A stretch of DNA of 22,310 bases from a virus, in the IMG/VR virus record IMGVR_UViG_3300022907_000108, positions 1 to 22,310 of that record; one strand, 5' to 3'. The notes beneath the pieces were generated by a model. That model did no database searches and was not told the DNA's origin. It was given only the letters and a program-made list of their open reading frames with translations. Each line of letters begins with the position of its first letter. The first letter of the stretch is position 1. Positions 15,414 to 21,067 of the stretch are shown one piece after another. A program made the position numbers and the translations under genes.

Positions 15414-15734
15414 ATGTCAAAAAAATTGACAAAAAGAAAACAATTTGAATTAGTAAAAAAAGATTATCATAAGTGGTTAGGTACATTAGGTCTTAACATA
15501 AATGTCAAAACTGGCCATATTATAAAATCAAAACGTGTATCTAAACCATTAGATATATCAATGTACAAAGTAAGAGATTCTATACCAACAAGTGATAGAA
15601 TAGTTGGCAATACTTATAGACGATATTATTCTACAAGTTTGCCTGAAGGTAAAACAATATCTATAGCATATAACAAAGGTGGATATCAAGTTGTTGATGC
15701 TAAAGATTTTAAATCTATGGGAAGGAAAATATGA
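15414..15734 (+). CDS. Basic hypothetical protein, 106 aa
   Basis: The start at ATG 15414 is chosen because the promoter's predicted +1 falls there; an in-frame ATG at 15396 lies within the promoter spacer. The product is basic (MSKKLTKRKQFELVKKDYHK at the N-terminus), soluble, with a beta-rich C-terminal half (GKTISIAYNKGGYQVVDAKD). I recognise no family; a nucleic-acid-binding role would suit the charge. It shares an ATGA overlap with the following secreted protein. Confidence 0.7.
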   Translation: MSKKLTKRKQFELVKKDYHKWLGTLGLNINVKTGHIIKSKRVSKPLDISMYKVRDSIPTSDRIVGNTYRRYYSTSLPEGKTISIAYNKGGYQVVDAKDFKSMGRKI

Positions 15735-15955
15735 GAACTTTAATGTTACTAACAATACTTGCTATTATGTCAACATCAATGGCAAAAGCAGATGAAAAAT
15801 ATGATTATTCTTCATGTGAGAATATGAATTGGTTACAAAAAGAAATATGCGAAGCTAAAATATTTCAAAAAACTAATTGGCAAAATGGTAAAGATCAAAC
15901 TACCAATACTATAAACAAAATTAAATCATTATTTGCAAATAACAATGCTTCATAA
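15731..15955 (+). CDS. Small secreted protein, 74 aa
   Basis: A clear signal peptide (MRTLMLLTILAIMSTSMAKA, cleavage near KA/DEK) precedes a mature chain of about 54 residues with two cysteines (SSCENMNWLQKEICEAKI) that could form a disulphide in the periplasm. The spacing CxxxxWxxxxxC recalls small periplasmic helical hairpins, but no family is recognised. Start and upstream stop overlap as ATGA, and GGAAGG lies just upstream. It is one of many exported proteins in this window. Confidence 0.7.
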   Translation: MRTLMLLTILAIMSTSMAKADEKYDYSSCENMNWLQKEICEAKIFQKTNWQNGKDQTTNTINKIKSLFANNNAS

Positions 15956-16136
15956 AATTAGTGATTTTTGTAAAAAGATTGACAGCATCAAAACTCAGGC
16001 TGATAAGTTATATAATTTAAAGTATAACAATCCTAAAACGCCTGAGAGGGATGCTGAAATCAATCACCTTATTGAAGATATACAATTAATGTGTAAGGTT
16101 GTGTCAAATGACACAAGTCCATACGATAAAAAATAA
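15945..16136 (+). CDS. Small helical hypothetical protein, 63 aa
   Basis: The ATG at 15945 is preferred over an in-frame TTG at 15933. The product MLHKISDFCKKIDSIKTQAD and following residues is helical, with two cysteines and no membrane segment. It overlaps the secreted protein by 11 bp, so translational coupling is likely. A perfect 7-bp hairpin sits near its 3' end. No family is recognised. Confidence 0.55.
   Translation: MLHKISDFCKKIDSIKTQADKLYNLKYNNPKTPERDAEINHLIEDIQLMCKVVSNDTSPYDKK
16099..16116. other. 7-bp perfect hairpin in gene end
   Basis: TTGTGTC-AAAT-GACACAA forms a 7-bp stem with a 4-nt loop inside the last codons of the 63-aa gene. No T-run follows on the + strand, so it is not a classical terminator. 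It may be an mRNA 3' stabiliser or chance. Confidence 0.4.
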
Positions 16137-16159
16137 CGAATCAATAGAAATAGGTCAGA

Positions 16160-16176
16160 TGTTCTTACTTTGTTCT
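16160..16176 (-). repeat. AGAACA doublet, copy B (inverted)
   Basis: On the minus strand this reads AGAACAAAGTAAGAACA: two AGAACA hexamers with an 11-bp period, as in copies A and C. It lies 35 bp before the -35 box at 16212, and the two intergenic regions share the same promoter module. Confidence 0.6.
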
Positions 16177-16184
16177 TCTAAAAA

Positions 16185-16223
16185 TGTTGATTTTATTAAC
16201 CTTTTTAGTGCTTGACTTTTAAG
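16185..16223 (+). repeat. Duplicated promoter module, copy B
   Basis: TGTTGATTTTATTA (16185-16198) is the exact reverse complement of 13902-13915. It extends here to GTTGATTTTATTAAC, an imperfect palindrome. The block 16201-16223 matches 13916-13938 at 22 of 23 bases and contains the -35 box. Confidence 0.6.
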
Positions 16224-16240
16224 ATATTCTGTGTTAGCAT
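16212..16240 (+). promoter_or_regulatory. Sigma70-type promoter before 16278 gene
   Basis: TTGACT (16212-16217), 17-bp spacer, TAGCAT (16235-16240). The expected +1 is near 16247, giving a leader of about 31 nt with AAAAGGA before the ATG at 16278. Its -35 region is nearly identical to that of the promoter at 13927. Confidence 0.65.
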
Positions 16241-16277
16241 TAGTACATAATGATTATTAACTTAACAAAAGGACACT

Positions 16278-16661
16278 ATGATAGATAAACAAACTATATT
16301 TGAAGAATTTAAAATTGCAAAACAAAAAGACTTGCAACAATCAACAAGAAACGAACCGTATGAAGATGTCTTTACAAATAGATTACAACTATTAAATTCA
16401 CATAAAGTTGCAAAAAAATCTAATCCGAAGATGTATAGAAACTTAGATATTAATTTTGATAATCTAATAAAAGCTTATTCAAGTCAATATCCAGTTGATG
16501 TTTTTTACAATGTCGGCTTCGGTAAATCTCTTAAACAATATCAATTTGATAAGATTATTGAAGAAATGACAGAAAAACAAAAAGAAAAAGAAGAACAATT
16601 AAGAAAAAAAGAAAAAGAAAAATTAAAAATTGAAGATGTTGAAGAAGTTACTTTTAATTAG
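16278..16661 (+). CDS. Hypothetical protein with charged coiled-coil tail, 127 aa
   Basis: A ribosome binding site (AAAAGGA) precedes the ATG. The N-terminal two thirds are soluble and mixed (MIDKQTIFEEFKIAKQKD at the start), and residues 93-118 form a very charged Lys/Glu helix (MTEKQKEKEEQLRKKEKEK). No family is recognised. It is the first gene of a run under the promoter at 16212, and its 3' end overlaps a lipoprotein gene by 26 bp, so the following envelope proteins are probably on the same transcript. Confidence 0.7.
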   Translation: MIDKQTIFEEFKIAKQKDLQQSTRNEPYEDVFTNRLQLLNSHKVAKKSNPKMYRNLDINFDNLIKAYSSQYPVDVFYNVGFGKSLKQYQFDKIIEEMTEKQKEKEEQLRKKEKEKLKIEDVEEVTFN

Positions 16662-17124
16662 TTGTTTGTTGTTGCTCTCTAATTGTGCTAGCAAACAGTC
16701 CTATATTGGTGCATCCACTACAGCGGCTGTTGCTGGTACAACATGTTGGCAATACATAAGTGACAATCCTGCTGTTGTGGCTACTTGTGCAGTTGCAGGT
16801 TCATTTAAGGGTGCAGATATTATGAATGCTGAAACAGACGATCAATTAATGACAAGAGCATTTGTAGATCATTTAGAAAATGCACCTAATAGTCCAGGGT
16901 TTACAACTTGGCAAAATCCTAAAACACAAAGTAATGGTATTATTAAAACAACAGGATTTTATTTAAAAGGTCCTATTAAGTGTACAATGGTTGAAACTAC
17001 ACATGATCAAAATTTAGATAATACAAGATTTTTTGATTCAATATTATATGGTAATCCATATAGAAGAATGGAATGGCATGAGGCTTGTAAGATGCCTGAT
17101 GGGAGGTGGATGATAAATGAATAA
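16636..17124 (+). CDS. Lipoprotein with 17-kDa-antigen-like tail
   Basis: The ATG at 16636 (rather than TTG at 16630) gives a 162-residue lipoprotein with lipobox LSNC (Cys17). A Gly/Ala-rich segment follows (STTAAVAGTTC, VVATCAVAGSFKGA), resembling a glycine-zipper region. The C-terminus (EWHEACKMPDGRWMI) resembles the end of Rickettsia 17-kDa surface antigens (ACRQPDGSW). Such proteins sit in the outer membrane of alphaproteobacteria. The phage may use it to alter or block the host surface; that is inference. It overlaps its neighbours on both sides, in the same transcript. Confidence 0.65.
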   Translation: MLKKLLLISCLLLLSNCASKQSYIGASTTAAVAGTTCWQYISDNPAVVATCAVAGSFKGADIMNAETDDQLMTRAFVDHLENAPNSPGFTTWQNPKTQSNGIIKTTGFYLKGPIKCTMVETTHDQNLDNTRFFDSILYGNPYRRMEWHEACKMPDGRWMINE

Positions 17125-17536
17125 AAAAAGAACTTTATTTTTTATATTTTTATTGTTATTGTTAATACCTATATTGATGAGCATTGCATTTTCAGATGAT
17201 TCATTTAATAATACTATGGATAAAATTGATAGATTAAATAATAATAAAGACAAAGTATATTATGATAAAATACAACCTCTAAACAATCAATATTGTTTTA
17301 TAAAGGTAGAAATAAAAGAAGTAAATGATGAAATAGTTAAACAGGAAGTCGTAGAATGTGCAGATGGTAGAAAGGCATATGACGGTCCAAGTTATTGGGA
17401 GTTATTTGCTCAGTTTTACTACGGTGATATGAATACACCTGCTTATTGCAGATACTATGAACGACCGAAACATGCTTATCACAAACCTGGTAAAGTATGT
17501 TTAGATAAGTATGGAAATTGGGAGGTGAAAAAATGA
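17117..17536 (+). CDS. Secreted or anchored protein with C-x-W-type tail
   Basis: The 139-residue protein has a long hydrophobic N-terminus (FFIFLLLLLIPILMSIAF), either an uncleaved anchor or a signal peptide. A Lys/Asn/Asp-rich region and a tail with four cysteines follow. The end (YCRYYERPKHAYHKPGKVCLDKYGNWEV) has the same spacing logic, C...G.xC..(D)xxGxW, as the preceding lipoprotein, so the two may share a distant fold. It overlaps both neighbours (the next by ATGA). An unusual motif WELFAQFYYGDMN lies mid-tail. Function unknown. Confidence 0.65.
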   Translation: MNKKRTLFFIFLLLLLIPILMSIAFSDDSFNNTMDKIDRLNNNKDKVYYDKIQPLNNQYCFIKVEIKEVNDEIVKQEVVECADGRKAYDGPSYWELFAQFYYGDMNTPAYCRYYERPKHAYHKPGKVCLDKYGNWEVKK

Positions 17537-17691
17537 TAAAAGGTCTATTGACACTTGCAATCTTATGGATTATCCTTGCATTTACTTGGGATCCATTTGT
17601 TTCTACAGTTGAAAAAACACAGGCTGTTGACAAAACAAAAGAAATAGTATATAATGTGTTTAATAATATGAAGGAGAAGGTTGATGAATAA
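17533..17691 (+). CDS. Small membrane-anchored protein, 52 aa
   Basis: The ATG at 17533 overlaps the upstream TGA (ATGA), with GGAGGTGA just before it as ribosome binding site. The 52 residues contain one hydrophobic span (GLLTLAILWIILAFTW) and a charged C-terminal helix (VEKTQAVDKTKEIVYNVFNN). The last codons overlap the start of the LPP20-like lipoprotein. Tight packing and the strong signal support a real gene; no family is recognised. Confidence 0.65.
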   Translation: MIKGLLTLAILWIILAFTWDPFVSTVEKTQAVDKTKEIVYNVFNNMKEKVDE

Positions 17692-18292
17692 AATAATAAG
17701 ATATGCTTTGATAGGTACTACAGCACTTGCTTTAACAGCTTGTTCAAGTACAACATACACTATCAAACAAGAAAAGAATAATCAGGTATTAAAAGTGCCT
17801 GCTTGGTACATGAAAGATTATTCTGAAAACAAAGAATGTGGTAAAACACTTTTTGGTAAAAATAAAACTAAACAATGTGTATTTGGTGTTGGTACAAGTA
17901 CATCACCAGACCTTGAACTTGCAATAGACAAGGCAATGATGATCTCAAAGGCTGAAGTTGCAGATAAAGTTAAAGGTGAAATGAATAAGAAGGCAAAAAT
18001 ATTTGTTACAGAATTGGGTAAATCTCAAAACAAAACAGTTGTAACAGATGTTGAGTCGACTCTAGTTAATGTAATTAAAAATACACAAGTAAGAGGATAT
18101 GAAGTGTTTGCTCAAGAAGTTACACTTACAAAACAAGGATACTATCGTGCTTGGATTGGTTTAAGACTACCTCTTGGTGAGTTTAATAAGATGTATCATT
18201 ACACAATAAATGAAGTTGCAGACTCTTATAACTTAAAGAAAGAGGCAGAAAAGGCATATAAAGAAGTAGAGGATCTAACAAGTGACTCATAA
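17684..18292 (+). CDS. LPP20-like lipoprotein
   Basis: The ATG at 17684 behind AAGGAGA gives 202 residues. A signal with lipobox LTAC (Cys20) is followed by VPAWYMKDYSENKECG, QCVFGVGTSTSPDLELAIDKAMMISKAEVADKV and YYRAWIGLRLP. This is the pattern of the LPP20 lipoprotein family (first described in Helicobacter), in which a W-Y motif is followed by a G.g.s...A..kA...A..e core. Function is unsettled; it is an outer-membrane lipoprotein and similar genes occur in T4-like marine phages as I recall. It overlaps the glutaredoxin gene by 11 bp. Confidence 0.75.
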   Translation: MNKIIRYALIGTTALALTACSSTTYTIKQEKNNQVLKVPAWYMKDYSENKECGKTLFGKNKTKQCVFGVGTSTSPDLELAIDKAMMISKAEVADKVKGEMNKKAKIFVTELGKSQNKTVVTDVESTLVNVIKNTQVRGYEVFAQEVTLTKQGYYRAWIGLRLPLGEFNKMYHYTINEVADSYNLKKEAEKAYKEVEDLTSDS

Positions 18293-18569
18293 AATAGAAA
18301 TATACTCAAAGCCTAATTGTGTTTATTGCGAGAAGTCTAAACATCTTGTAAAGACATTAGGCCTTGAGTACACAGAAAAAATGTTTGGTAAAGATTTTAC
18401 AACACCAGATCAGTTATTTGAGGCTGTAGGTAAACAAGTAAGAACTATGCCACAAATATTAATTGATGATAAACACGTTGGCGGATATAATGAATTGGTT
18501 GAGTATTTTGCTGACAAAGGTCTATGTAACTTTAAAGGTGAAGTAACAAAAAATGTTAATGACAAATAA
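18282..18569 (+). CDS. Glutaredoxin
   Basis: The start is GTG at 18282 with AGAGGA upstream; no ATG fits before the active site. The 95-residue protein has the dithiol motif CVYC (Cys13, Cys16), the cis-proline in RTMPQI (Pro57) and the glutathione-binding GGYNEL motif, as in class I glutaredoxins. It should transfer electrons from glutathione to disulphides, most likely the phage NrdA C-terminal pair, supporting dNTP synthesis. It overlaps the lipoprotein gene and the next gene. Confidence 0.93.
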   Translation: MTHKIEIYSKPNCVYCEKSKHLVKTLGLEYTEKMFGKDFTTPDQLFEAVGKQVRTMPQILIDDKHVGGYNELVEYFADKGLCNFKGEVTKNVNDK

Positions 18570-18930
18570 AAACGAAAATAACGTTATATTGTTTCCTAAG
18601 GTACCAAAGGTAAGACCTAATCAAAAGGCACAAGAGTTAGATGCTAAAAGACAGGAAATGATAAGACTACAACATAATAAAGTTTATGTACAGGCATTGA
18701 ATGATGATATTACTGAAGATATTTTAATGAAGTTAAAAGACGAAAACTTTAATTTAACAGACCCAACATTTTTGAAAGATTATAAACTTTTTACCGAATC
18801 AATTAGGTCGTTGTTGCTAAGACAAGTAAAGATGAAACATCCTTTACATGAAAGAGTTGATAATGCTGTAACAACAAAGGGTGAAGGTAAAGATGTATAT
18901 GCCATTACAATTGATTATAAAAAGTTTTAA
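18553..18930 (+). CDS. Hypothetical protein, T4-like marine phage type
   Basis: The 125-residue protein (ATG at 18553, in-frame ATG at 18559) has an N-terminal VILFPKVPKVRPN segment, a helical charged middle and a C-terminal half with ITEDILMKLKDENFNLTDPTFLKDYKLFTESIRSLLLRQ. This layout resembles small proteins of unknown function in T4-like cyanophages (a short basic N-terminus, then a helical domain with I-R-S-L-L). No enzymatic motif is seen. Its end is followed by the structured leader of the winged-helix gene. Confidence 0.7.
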   Translation: MLMTNKNENNVILFPKVPKVRPNQKAQELDAKRQEMIRLQHNKVYVQALNDDITEDILMKLKDENFNLTDPTFLKDYKLFTESIRSLLLRQVKMKHPLHERVDNAVTTKGEGKDVYAITIDYKKF

Positions 18931-18933
18931 AGA

Positions 18934-19020
18934 ATTCCATAAAGCACTTTGGAATACTATGAATGCTACAACGTGCCTAGTATTCAATAGTTTAAATGAG
19001 GCACATTATATAATAAGGAG
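18934..19020 (+). promoter_or_regulatory. Structured leader with overlapping inverted repeats
   Basis: Three helices can form in the 97-nt spacer. ATTCCA/TGGAAT (18934-18939 with 18950-18955) and GAATACTA/TAGTATTC (18952-18959 with 18978-18985) share bases and exclude each other. GTGCCT (18973-18978), mostly inside the second loop, pairs with AGGCAC (18999-19004), giving a possible H-type pseudoknot. AAGGAG (19015-19020) follows directly, so access of ribosomes to the 19028 gene could be controlled. The motif does not match a riboswitch I know. Confidence 0.55.
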
Positions 19021-19027
19021 TGAATAA

Positions 19028-19360
19028 ATGTTTAAATCATTATTCTCAAACGATTCAATGAAAATCGTATCAAAATCAAAAAAAACATCTACAAGAGGTA
19101 GAAAAACTTTGTCAAAAAGACAAAAAGTTTTAAACCTTTTATCAAAAGGTGCACCAGTATCTTGGAAATCTTTAAGAACTAAATTCGATTTAGGTTCACC
19201 AAGAGCTTTAATTGATACATTAAGATCAGAAGGAAATATGATCTATGTTAATCAAACTGCTAAAGGTACTTCTTACAGAATGGGTCAACCAACAAAAGCG
19301 ATTATCGCTGCTGGTATCCAAAAGTTATACGGCACTCCGTATGCTTACAAAAATGCGTAA
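19028..19360 (+). CDS. Small winged-helix-like protein, conserved in T4-like marine phages
   Basis: The 110-residue basic protein has a low-complexity Lys/Ser/Arg N-terminus (to about residue 28). A helix-turn-helix or winged-helix core follows: TLSKRQKVLNLLSKGAPVSWKSLRTKFDLGSPRALIDTLRSEGN, then a wing IYVNQTAKGTSYRMG and a helical C-terminus IIAAGIQKLYG. Proteins of this pattern are common in T4-like marine phages and appear to bind DNA. Its structured leader and good ribosome binding site suggest strong, regulated, possibly autogenous expression. Regulator versus chromatin-like role is open. Confidence 0.75.
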   Translation: MFKSLFSNDSMKIVSKSKKTSTRGRKTLSKRQKVLNLLSKGAPVSWKSLRTKFDLGSPRALIDTLRSEGNMIYVNQTAKGTSYRMGQPTKAIIAAGIQKLYGTPYAYKNA

Positions 19361-19378
19361 TCTCTCTCTTTAAAAACG

Positions 19379-19386
19379 CATAAATA
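19379..19386 (+). promoter_or_regulatory. Late-type promoter motif CATAAATA before 19439 gene
   Basis: CATAAATA fits NATAAATA. The +1 would be at 19392, leaving a 47-nt leader that contains the GC-rich hairpin and a strong GAGGAGGG. This is the leadered variant of the late motif. Confidence 0.5.
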
Positions 19387-19394
19387 AATGTAGA

Positions 19395-19411
19395 GGCGGC
19401 CTTGTGCCGCC
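19395..19411 (+). other. GC-rich hairpin in leader
   Basis: GGCGGC-CTTGT-GCCGCC is a 6-bp all-GC stem with a 5-nt loop in very AT-rich surroundings. It begins three bases after the predicted late +1, so it would form the 5' end of the mRNA. There is no T-run, so a terminator is less likely than a 5' stabiliser. Confidence 0.6.
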
Positions 19412-19438
19412 CTTACATAACAAAATGAGGAGGGCAAT

Positions 19439-19921
19439 ATGCCAACAAACACATCTAATATGAATATGCAATATAGTGGATCATCTGCTCCATTGCTACA
19501 CGAAATTCTAACTAAAGTAAATAACGCAAAAGACAAACCTAAAAAAATTGAGGTTTTAAAACAAAACGATTCACTTTCATTAAGACAAGTATTAAAAGGT
19601 GCATTTGATCCAAAAATTGAATGGGATTTACCACCTGGTAACCCACCATATACGGTCAATGAAGCTCCAGCAGGAACTGAGCATACGACTCTATACACAG
19701 AAGCTAAAAAATTATGGCATTTTGTAAAGGGTGCAGATGAACAACTTTCAAAAACAAAAAAAGAAATGATGTTTATTCAAATGCTAGAAGGTTTACACAA
19801 AGATGATGCTGAACTGATGGTCGCAGTAAAAGAGAAAGAACTTAATAAAAGATATAAAGGTCTAACGGATGCAGTGGTAAAAGAAGCATTTGGTTGGAAT
19901 GACGATTACAAAACGTCCTAA
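19439..19921 (+). CDS. DUF6433-like protein of T4-like marine phages
   Basis: The 160-residue protein matches a family I know from T4-like marine phages (DUF6433). Landmarks are PLLHEIL, LRQVLKGAFDPKIEWDLPPGNPPYTVNEAPAGTEHTTLY, MMFIQMLEGLHKDDAELM and DAVVKEAFGWNDDY. The family is conserved in T4-like cyanophages; its function is unknown. GAGGAGGG before the ATG is among the strongest ribosome binding sites in the window, and a late-type promoter with a hairpin leader precedes it, so the protein is probably abundant and late. Confidence 0.8.
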   Translation: MPTNTSNMNMQYSGSSAPLLHEILTKVNNAKDKPKKIEVLKQNDSLSLRQVLKGAFDPKIEWDLPPGNPPYTVNEAPAGTEHTTLYTEAKKLWHFVKGADEQLSKTKKEMMFIQMLEGLHKDDAELMVAVKEKELNKRYKGLTDAVVKEAFGWNDDYKTS

Positions 19922-19923
19922 AA

Positions 19924-19931
19924 CATAAATA
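19924..19931 (+). promoter_or_regulatory. Late-type promoter motif CATAAATA after 19439 gene
   Basis: CATAAATA lies three bases past the preceding stop codon. The expected +1 near 19937 is inside a hairpin (19932-19950) and no gene starts for 190 bp, so this site would produce a long leader or be inactive. Confidence 0.35.
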
Positions 19932-19950
19932 TTATAGAGTGATTCTATAA
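19932..19950. other. 7-bp perfect hairpin TTATAGA/TCTATAA
   Basis: TTATAGA-GTGAT-TCTATAA has a 7-bp stem and 5-nt loop. It is AT-rich and lacks a T-run, so it is a weak terminator candidate or an operator. Confidence 0.4.
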
Positions 19951-19960
19951 AATTCAACTA

Positions 19961-20011
19961 TAGGGTGTAGAACAAAAGTAGAACATTTACTTGATAAATT
20001 GTCACACCCTA
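19961..20011. repeat. 8-bp inverted repeat flanking AGAACA doublet
   Basis: TAGGGTGT (19961-19968) and ACACCCTA (20004-20011) are perfect inverted copies separated by 35 nt, and the AGAACA doublet is exactly inside the left arm. The repeat is GC-richer than its surroundings. It lies in a 204-bp intergenic region and could fold the spacer into a loop or be a regulator site. Confidence 0.55.
19969..19985 (+). repeat. AGAACA doublet, copy C
   Basis: AGAACAAAAGTAGAACA again has an 11-bp period. With the following TTTAC it differs from copy A at two adjacent bases out of 22. It lies 76 bp before the -35 box at 20062. Confidence 0.6.
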
Positions 20012-20061
20012 TTTCCCTTTGATTTACAGTATAAAAAACGGTTTATATTATCCGATTTTGC

Positions 20062-20090
20062 TTGAAACTCATACTATTTTCTGATATAGT
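20062..20090 (+). promoter_or_regulatory. Sigma70-type promoter before 20126 gene
   Basis: TTGAAA (20062-20067), 17-bp spacer, TATAGT (20085-20090). The expected +1 is near 20097, giving a leader of about 29 nt with AAAGGAG at 20111-20117. The TGCTTGA preceding and including the -35 start is shared with the promoters at 13927 and 16212. Confidence 0.7.
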
Positions 20091-20125
20091 AGCAGTATGA
20101 AAACAACAAAAAAGGAGAATACATT

Positions 20126-20329
20126 ATGTCAAAAGTAAAACAATATTATACTGATGAAGTTGAAAAAACAGTTGATAAGATTATCTTAAATTTTAAGAAT
20201 AATCTAATTAATTTAGAAACTGCTGTTGCTGAAATTATGAAAGTCGATAACCTTGATTTAATAGGTATTGATGAACACAATGTAGAAGAATGTATCCAAG
20301 ATACATTTTACGATAAGGTTACTTCATAA
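20126..20329 (+). CDS. Small acidic helical protein, 67 aa
   Basis: Behind AAAGGAG and the promoter at 20062, this 67-residue protein (MSKVKQYYTDEVEKTVDKII at the start) is helical and acidic, with a possible heptad pattern and no membrane segment. No family is recognised. It shares one base with the next start (TAATG) and opens the operon running to the endolysin-like gene. Confidence 0.7.
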   Translation: MSKVKQYYTDEVEKTVDKIILNFKNNLINLETAVAEIMKVDNLDLIGIDEHNVEECIQDTFYDKVTS

Positions 20330-20649
20330 TGAGAAAACCTTTATTTACATTATTTCTTGCTTTCGTTTATATATGGTCTTGGTCAATATTTAATGTTGTT
20401 AAGGCCGACACCTATAATAAAGCAGTTATAGGACATGTTATATCTGAAACTATAAAAGGTACAGATATTGATACAAAATATATTATGGAAAATGAGTTAG
20501 AAAAACTTGCTCATAAGTTTATGGTTGATTCAATATCAATACTACAGGCTTACTTACCTCAAATATTAGAGGGTGTTGCCGCTGATTTAAGACTACAAGT
20601 AGATAAAAAATACAAAGAGGAATTATTAAATGGCGAAAACAGTAACTAG
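20329..20649 (+). CDS. Secreted helical protein, 106 aa
   Basis: A signal peptide (FTLFLAFVYIWSWSIFNVV, cleavage near KA/DTY) precedes a helical mature chain of about 80 residues without cysteines (YNKAVIGHVISETIKGTDID, then KFMVDSISILQAYLPQILEG). It is probably periplasmic. No family is recognised. It overlaps the SprT-like gene by 20 bp. Confidence 0.65.
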   Translation: MRKPLFTLFLAFVYIWSWSIFNVVKADTYNKAVIGHVISETIKGTDIDTKYIMENELEKLAHKFMVDSISILQAYLPQILEGVAADLRLQVDKKYKEELLNGENSN

Positions 20650-21049
20650 AAAATCAAAAGCTCTGAAACTTAAAAGAAAGTTGAAAAAAGAATTTTCTGT
20701 AAAAAGAAAATATACAACTACTTACAAAGACATAAAGAAGTATTTTAAAGAATTAAATAATGCTATTTTTGATAACAAGTTATCTCCATTTGGCCAAATT
20801 CAAATAAAAGATTTAAAAAGAGAGAAGTGTGTGGGACAAGTTATTACATTTGAGTGGAAAAGAAAAGGTACACGAATGTATAAACTAGAAATGTTACCTG
20901 CCTATCCTGAAAAGAGAGATTTTATGGACACGTTAGTACATGAAATGGTACACTTGTACCAAATGCAAAACCTAGGTGATACTGGAAACCATAATGAAGT
21001 GTTCTGGTCTTTTTCACCAAAAGTAAACTATATTGGTTTACAACTATAG
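20630..21049 (+). CDS. SprT-like zinc metalloprotease
   Basis: The 139-residue protein has a basic N-terminus, then the SprT-type domain: HEMVH with His104, Glu105 and His108, and a third ligand His121 in GNHNEVFWSFS, as in SprT/Spartan proteases (usually HExxH...H). It may cleave DNA-protein crosslinks or host proteins. It lacks the C-terminal zinc ribbon found in bacterial SprT, which is common in phage copies. It overlaps the upstream gene, and 18 bp follow before the next ATG. Confidence 0.85.
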   Translation: MAKTVTRKSKALKLKRKLKKEFSVKRKYTTTYKDIKKYFKELNNAIFDNKLSPFGQIQIKDLKREKCVGQVITFEWKRKGTRMYKLEMLPAYPEKRDFMDTLVHEMVHLYQMQNLGDTGNHNEVFWSFSPKVNYIGLQL

Positions 21050-21067
21050 AAAGAAGAAAGTTATATT

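Noticed and set aside
16099-16116. Hairpin as intrinsic terminator
   Set aside because: No T-run follows on the + strand, and it lies inside the end of a gene; kept only as a hairpin.
17548-17576. TTGACA, 17 bp, TATCCT promoter-like pair
   Set aside because: It is within the coding region of the 52-aa gene, the -10 box is weak, and TTGACA arises several times from common codons here. It could be a weak internal promoter for the lipoprotein gene.
889-17766. Several open frames on the minus strand (for example 889-1197, 4940-5179, 15122-15403, 17337-17633)
   Set aside because: All lie opposite well-supported + strand genes, have no ribosome binding sites or recognisable motifs, and have unnatural composition; they are shadows.
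19009-19014. TATAAT before the 19028 gene
   Set aside because: No -35-like sequence lies at 16-18 bp, and the bases are next to the ribosome binding site and the structured leader.
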